A stretch of 14,825 bases of DNA from Aliicoccus sp041838435. Lineage in GTDB: Bacteria > Bacillota > Bacilli > Staphylococcales > Salinicoccaceae. Below are positions 14,401 to 14,825 of the stretch, in pieces; positions within the stretch are counted from its first letter, which is position 1, and every line of letters starts with the position of its first letter. The DNA is taken from contig JBGYPO010000004.1 in assembly GCA_041838435.1 (NCBI GenBank), forward strand, positions 1 to 14,825. The letters run 5' to 3'. The translations under genes and the position numbers were made by a program. The notes below the pieces were generated by a model. It ran no database searches. It saw only the letters and a program-made list of their open reading frames with translations, and was not told the origin of the DNA.

Positions 14401-14825
14401 ATTGAAGATGCTGAAACACAAGAAGCGATCAATACGGTGGTATCAGAAGCAGAAAGTGCAAACGAAGACCAAACACCAGACCCGTTAGCTGACGAGAAAG
14501 AAGCAGTAAGAAACACAGTTTCTGGCTTAGAGAACTTGGACGAAACACAAGTATCAGAATTCAATACTCAAATCGATAGCGCCGAGACACAAGAAGCAAT
14601 CGATTCTGTTGTAACAGAAGCTCAGAACTTAGATGAAGACCAGGCACCGGATCCATTGCAGGAAGAAAAAGATGCTGCGAAAGCATCAATTGTTGAACTT
14701 CAGTATGTAGATGAAGATCAGGTTGCTGATTATAACCAGCGAATTAACAGTGCTGAGAGTACAGAAGAAATTAATACTATTGTTGAAGAAGCAGTCTCAG
14801 CAAACGAAGATCAAACGCCAGACCC
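11404..14825 (+). CDS. Large repetitive surface protein: YSIRK-like signal, CAP-like domain, GA-like repeats (3' end outside window)
   Basis: Open from ATG 11404 (ribosome site GAGGTG 11391-11396) to the window edge: 1,140 codons without a stop. Residues 1-31 are a signal peptide with FGFRKLAGVLVACAIG, resembling the YSIRK-G/S type that directs surface proteins to the septum; it ends Ser-Ala-Tyr-Ala. About 95-231 is a CAP (SCP/PR-1, YkwD-like) domain, starting HLDQVNEVRERNNLEPL. It keeps the YFDH histidine, but the GEN glutamate and the second histidine seem lost. Residues 240-294 are EPTEE repeats. Two related modules of unknown family lie at about 298-406 and 466-565, each followed by a GA-like three-helix unit. 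From 626 come 57-residue GA-like repeats (LADEKEAARNTVSGLEYLDE type), similar to those of Ebh and albumin-binding proteins. A cell-wall anchor or membrane end is expected beyond the window. Adhesion or wall-structural function is inferred, not shown. Confidence 0.9.
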   Translation, partial: MEKKRIFGFRKLAGVLVACAIGVSIYTSAYAQEQNNIIYQTMGGQEIEITVPWEFEEDVDEESVDLTDNPFFTGDEDVTEANASSYVNNLGDVQPYMESHLDQVNEVRERNNLEPLALDEELIKFATLKAADMAENQYFDHDRPGTGNVGQQYTYFLDETDDKNPANFSMSITLFSLTSNDPEAIQEEIYDYLTNDNGESNSILEATYNSFGVAYYHDEENDLYFGVQIFHTDPVEDEEEPTEEEPTEEEPTEEEPTEEEPTEEEPTEEEPTEEEPTEEEPTEEEPTEEEPTDDTPDFTRADAVINYQYVDRTVEDPEVTNHQAIHLFTTLNEEVVDIFEASDVSDELVFRVPFNEFEVDRIYHERLDQNLNFTWNTNDNGDNVLEITTPDLDNDDVLVLMSTEAVTDPLEELVANATTTISQLGNLSEEETQQFITQLEAAESEEAINTIIEEAQQLNADNDAAFSYADIELSYSYLDLVFNQHENREYQAIELLPTVNNEAVNPFEASDVEDSYTFRIRFDEFTVNEIQNVDDASQIQFETLDSEGAQVLEITVSDMSRLLLLGDEIDQLSDQRESARTTISEMQNLDDTQRTDYNARIDGAETAEEIETILGEAAEADADQAPDPLQDEKDAAKASIVELQYVEEAQVADYNQRVNNAESTEEINIIVEEAETANETQTPDPLADAKEAARNTVSGLEFLDETQVSEYNTQIDNAETQEAIDAVVTEAQNSNEEQTPDPLAGEKEAARNTVSGLEYLDESQVQEFNTQIDNAETQEAINTVVSEAESANENQAPDPLADEKEAARNTVSGLDYLDESQVAEFNTQIDNAETQEAINTVLSEAETLNEEQTPDPLADQKEAAQGTVSSLENLDETQVSEFNTQIDSAETQEAIDSVVTEAQNLDEEQAPDPLQDEKDVAKASIVELQYVGEEQVADYNQRINSAESTEEINNIVEEAVSANEDQTPDPLADEKEAARNTVSGLEYLDESQVSEFNNRIEDAETQEAINTVVSEAESANEDQTPDPLADEKEAVRNTVSGLENLDETQVSEFNTQIDSAETQEAIDSVVTEAQNLDEDQAPDPLQEEKDAAKASIVELQYVDEDQVADYNQRINSAESTEEINTIVEEAVSANEDQTPD
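12121..12285 (+). repeat. 15-bp tandem repeat coding for EPTEE
   Basis: Ten units of 15 bases encode Glu-Pro-Thr-Glu-Glu, and an eleventh ends EPTDD. Synonymous variants (cca/cct/ccg, act/aca, gaa/gag) partly alternate every two units, which suggests growth in 30-base steps. The product is a stiff acidic linker between the CAP-like domain and the next module. The copy number is likely to vary between strains. Confidence 0.95.
13279..14825 (+). repeat. 171-bp tandem repeats coding for GA-like helical modules
   Basis: Units coding for the conserved PDPL start exactly 171 bases apart at 13279, 13450, 13621, 13792, 13963, 14134, 14305, 14476, 14647 and 14818; the last is cut by the window edge. 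Two subtypes occur: one with KASIVELQYV and ADYNQR (first, sixth and ninth units) and one with RNTVSGLE and EFNTQI (most others). A 98-base segment is identical at 14020-14117 and 14533-14630, 513 bases (three units) apart, which points to recent duplication of a three-unit block. Confidence 0.95.

Overview
The window comes from a low-GC Gram-positive bacterium, most likely a halotolerant member of the Staphylococcaceae (Jeotgalicoccus, Salinicoccus or Nosocomiicoccus-like). This is inferred from a ugtP-ltaA lipoteichoic-acid glycolipid operon closely resembling that of Staphylococcus, an rpsF-ssb pair, a YSIRK-like signal peptide, AGGAGG-type ribosome binding sites, and secreted proteins with extremely acidic composition. 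No genus can be fixed without a database search.

Layout. 1-546 holds no convincing gene, only a promoter. 547-3638 is a two-gene unit: a secreted M13 zinc endopeptidase and a secreted serine hydrolase of the beta-lactamase/penicillin-binding-protein fold. 3671-4744 is the rpsF-ssb operon. Its leader can fold into an S6:S18-type autoregulatory element that hides the Shine-Dalgarno, but rpsR, the usual third gene, is absent and a strong terminator follows ssb. 4831-5429 is a leftward pair: a small two-helix membrane protein, then a pterin-4a-carbinolamine dehydratase. 5608-7921 is ugtP-ltaA, the synthase and flippase of the diglucosyl-diacylglycerol anchor of lipoteichoic acid. 7971-8441 is a 51-bp-period array of palindromic units in two sequence classes, closed by a bidirectional terminator at 8467-8505.

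8536-14825 is a cluster of envelope proteins of unknown role: a leftward acidic membrane-anchored protein, a membrane-anchored BAAT-type alpha/beta-hydrolase whose catalytic triad appears to be lost, an acidic lipoprotein, and the first 1,140 residues of a very large surface protein. That protein has a YSIRK-like signal, a degenerate CAP domain, an EPTEE linker, two copies of an unrecognised module, and GA-like helical repeats of exactly 57 residues. It runs off the right edge.

Together, most genes act in or on the cell envelope: lipoteichoic-acid anchor supply, exported hydrolases, and an acidic surface-protein cluster. The part most likely to be undescribed is the 51-bp array. Its two classes share a skeleton (GAAGCCAAAA core, GCAG/GTC tail, identical period) but have unrelated 8-base arms that are self-complementary in each class, as if pairing, not sequence, were conserved.
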